The notes below the pieces were generated by a model. The model was given only the letters and a program-made list of their open reading frames with translations. It did no database searches and was not told where the DNA came from. A DNA stretch of 33,561 bases from Priapulus caudatus (taxonomy: Eukaryota > Priapulida > Priapulimorpha > Priapulimorphida > Priapulidae), in the NCBI RefSeq assembly GCF_000485595.1, contig NW_014577464.1, positions 147,854 to 181,414 on the forward strand, in the 5' to 3' direction. Positions 32,050-33,561 of this stretch are shown in pieces; the first letter of the stretch is position 1, and each line of letters opens with the position of its first letter. The position numbers were made by a program, and so were the translations under genes.

Positions 32050-32217
32050 CAGGGAAAAAAATACAATTTATTTTTCGGGGGCTACTTTTCAAGCTCGCGT
32101 GCATGAAAATAGCACTCTAAAATTTGGTTTGCATTGAACTTTATGCAAATTTACGGGGGCTCTTTTTGGCATTTCGGGGGCTAAATCGCCCCGAGCCCCC
32201 GTGAATTTTTTTCACTG
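32050..32217. mobile_element. hAT-like MITE with perfect 8 bp target duplication
   Basis: A 168 bp element beginning CAGGGAAAAAAAT and ending ATTTTTTTCACTG, flanked by GTCTATAC at 32042-32049 and 32218-32225. The interior repeats CGGGGGCT on one strand and its inverse near the right end. An 8 bp duplication and CAG/CTG ends are hAT features. Confidence 0.85.
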
Positions 32218-32225
32218 GTCTATAC

Positions 32226-32765
32226 ATGACACATCTCTGGTACATTACTTCAGTTATTTCCCCGTAACTCCAGTTTCAACATATCAGGACCAAGTGCTTA
32301 TCGCAGTGACATTTACCTTCGTCATAATTTACATATTTGCACAGCTAGAACGGTATACAAATGTTGTTTGCTTTCAGCAAGAGCCTTACCCAGACACAAC
32401 ACACGCCCGGCATTTTCTTTCAGCATTTATTAACCTGCACGCGTAAAAAAAACGAATATAGATGACATAGATGGAGTGAAGTATTTTCATGTAAAAACAT
32501 TGGATCTGTTGCAACCGATTATGTTGCTGAAAACTTACAAAAGTCCTGGACTCTTTAGACCTAAATTTGCTTATGGATGTAGTTATTGACCAGATATACA
32601 TGTGTCAATAGCATGTACGAATTTTTCTTCAAATTCATTAATAAAATAGATAACATCTATAATTACGTATATTCAGACAAAAATCACTGATTAGGAGCTG
32701 GGACCTAGAAAAATATTTCGTAAAAAATGGGTAAATTCCACAAGGTTTCCATTTAAGGCAGCTAA
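32226..32765. other. No gene recognised
   Basis: AT-rich sequence between the hAT-like MITE and the GT-rich minisatellite. Short open frames carry no motif. Confidence 0.55.
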
Positions 32766-32960
32766 GTATGTGCGTGCGTGCGTGCATGTGTGCCGACATG
32801 CGTTCGGACATGCGTGCATGTGTGCCTGTATGTGCGCGTACGTGTAAGTGTGCGCGCGTGTGTGTATGGGTGTTTGAGTTTGTATGTGCATGCGTGCGTG
32901 TGTGCCTGTATGTGCTTGAGTGTGTGTGTGCGTGTGTGTAGGCGTGCGTGCGTACGTGCG
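32766..32960. repeat. Second copy of the GT-rich minisatellite
   Basis: One unit with TGCGTTCGGACATGC at about 32807 and the same GGGTGTTTGAGTTTGTATGT. Both loci end in ATGGCATGACTACTCTCTC followed by a CTCCCTCTCTCCCATACCTC block. Confidence 0.85.
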
Positions 32961-32978
32961 TCGATGGCATGACTACTC

Positions 32979-33101
32979 TCTCTTCCTCCCTCTCTCCCAT
33001 ACCTCTATCTCCATCTACGTCTCTCTTCCTCCCTCTCTCCCATACCTCAATCTCCATCTACGTCTCTCTTCCTCCCTCTCTCCCATACCTCAATCTCCAT
33101 C
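32979..33101. repeat. 43 bp pyrimidine-rich tandem repeat, about 2.9 copies
   Basis: Unit starts TCTCTTCCTCCCTCTCTCCC and ends CTCCATCTACGTC, near-identical copies. Confidence 0.88.
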
Positions 33102-33139
33102 GATTGCCTTGTGCAGAATTAAATGGAAAAAGGAACTAC

Positions 33140-33380
33140 AATTAACGTGTGGCCTTTGGCGTGAGAAGTACGTCGACTGCGTGCCTTCAAAATAGGACGT
33201 TCCATATGGGAAGCATAGCACTAGCAGTAACAACTACACCCAATTTCAAACATGTGGGTCAAATGGTTGCTGATTTATCGTTGACGACTAAACCAAATGT
33301 TTGACGGACGGACGGACGATGTACGACGGACGACGACCCATGGCAATAGCTCAAGCTTGACGATGTCAAGGTGAGCCTAA
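33140..33380 (-). mobile_element. Non-coding AGCTCACC element, copy 2, inverted and partial
   Basis: The reverse complement aligns with 4478-4720: AGGCTCACCTTGACATCGTC, CTATTGCCATGG, a (GTCC)n run, GTTTGACC-like and CCACATGTTTGAAATTG segments, then CAGTCGAC. Only the AGCTCACC side is present; the other end is replaced by minisatellite sequence at about 33100. Confidence 0.68.
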
Positions 33381-33561
33381 AATGAAGTAGTTTCTATCAA
33401 CAACAAATGCACAGGAAGTGGCCGATTATAAAAAGGATTGTATGGTATAGAATAGCATACCCAAGGCCATAAATAAAATAAAAATTGTTTGTCTGCCCTC
33501 ACCCGACAGACCCGCCAAAAAGGGGCCGACGCAAAATTTTTTATTGATCTTTCCCATTAAT

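Overview
The window is a piece of an animal nuclear genome. Its two recognisable genes have many exons with GT-AG introns and belong to animal families. The rest is AT-rich intron and spacer with microsatellites, foldback elements, LINE remnants and a decayed DNA transposon. The repeat content and the low-complexity introns would suit a marine invertebrate, possibly a sponge or another early-branching lineage, but the species cannot be fixed from sequence alone. A run of 10 N at 23018-23027 marks an assembly gap.

Layout. 1-7237: no host gene recognised. It holds CA/GT-rich simple sequence, a foldback with a telomere-like core (972-1126), a GCGT-type tract (3625-3960), an element with AGCTCACC ends (4478-5042) and a frameshifted LINE reverse-transcriptase tail (5267-6404). 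7238-27525: 29 plus-strand exons, each joining the next in phase, encode about 1,345 residues of an MRCK-type (CDC42-binding, DMPK-family) kinase. The order is kinase domain without its ATP-binding N-lobe start, coiled coil, C1 zinc finger, Ser/Pro/Thr/Ala-rich linker, and CNH domain. The start codon and glycine-loop exons are not in the window. No PH domain and no CRIB motif are visible, which is unusual for an MRCK. 27526-29599: tRNA-Arg-like SINE or pseudogene, a GT-rich minisatellite of about 150 bp units, and a MITE. 29600-30311, minus strand: the last two coding exons of a phospholipid scramblase, convergent with the kinase gene. 30312-33561: small hairpin and hAT-like MITEs, minisatellites, and a second, inverted copy of the AGCTCACC element.

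The most notable observations are these. (1) A roughly 2.96 kb DNA transposon with about 350 bp terminal inverted repeats sits inside a kinase-domain intron. It has a shared 10 bp flank and a broken gene for a CXC-domain protein whose motifs recall FEN/PIN nucleases. (2) Five micro-foldbacks of 38-66 bp share CARGAG ends; four have 6-7 bp flanking duplications. (3) A hAT-like MITE landed exactly on a 3' splice site and duplicated the acceptor. (4) A GC-rich GGTCC/TCCGG element has 15 bp inverted ends. (5) The MRCK-type protein lacks visible PH and CRIB domains.

The two genes are neighbours only. Both act at the plasma membrane or cell cortex in known systems (actomyosin control and lipid scrambling), but nothing here shows they are co-regulated.
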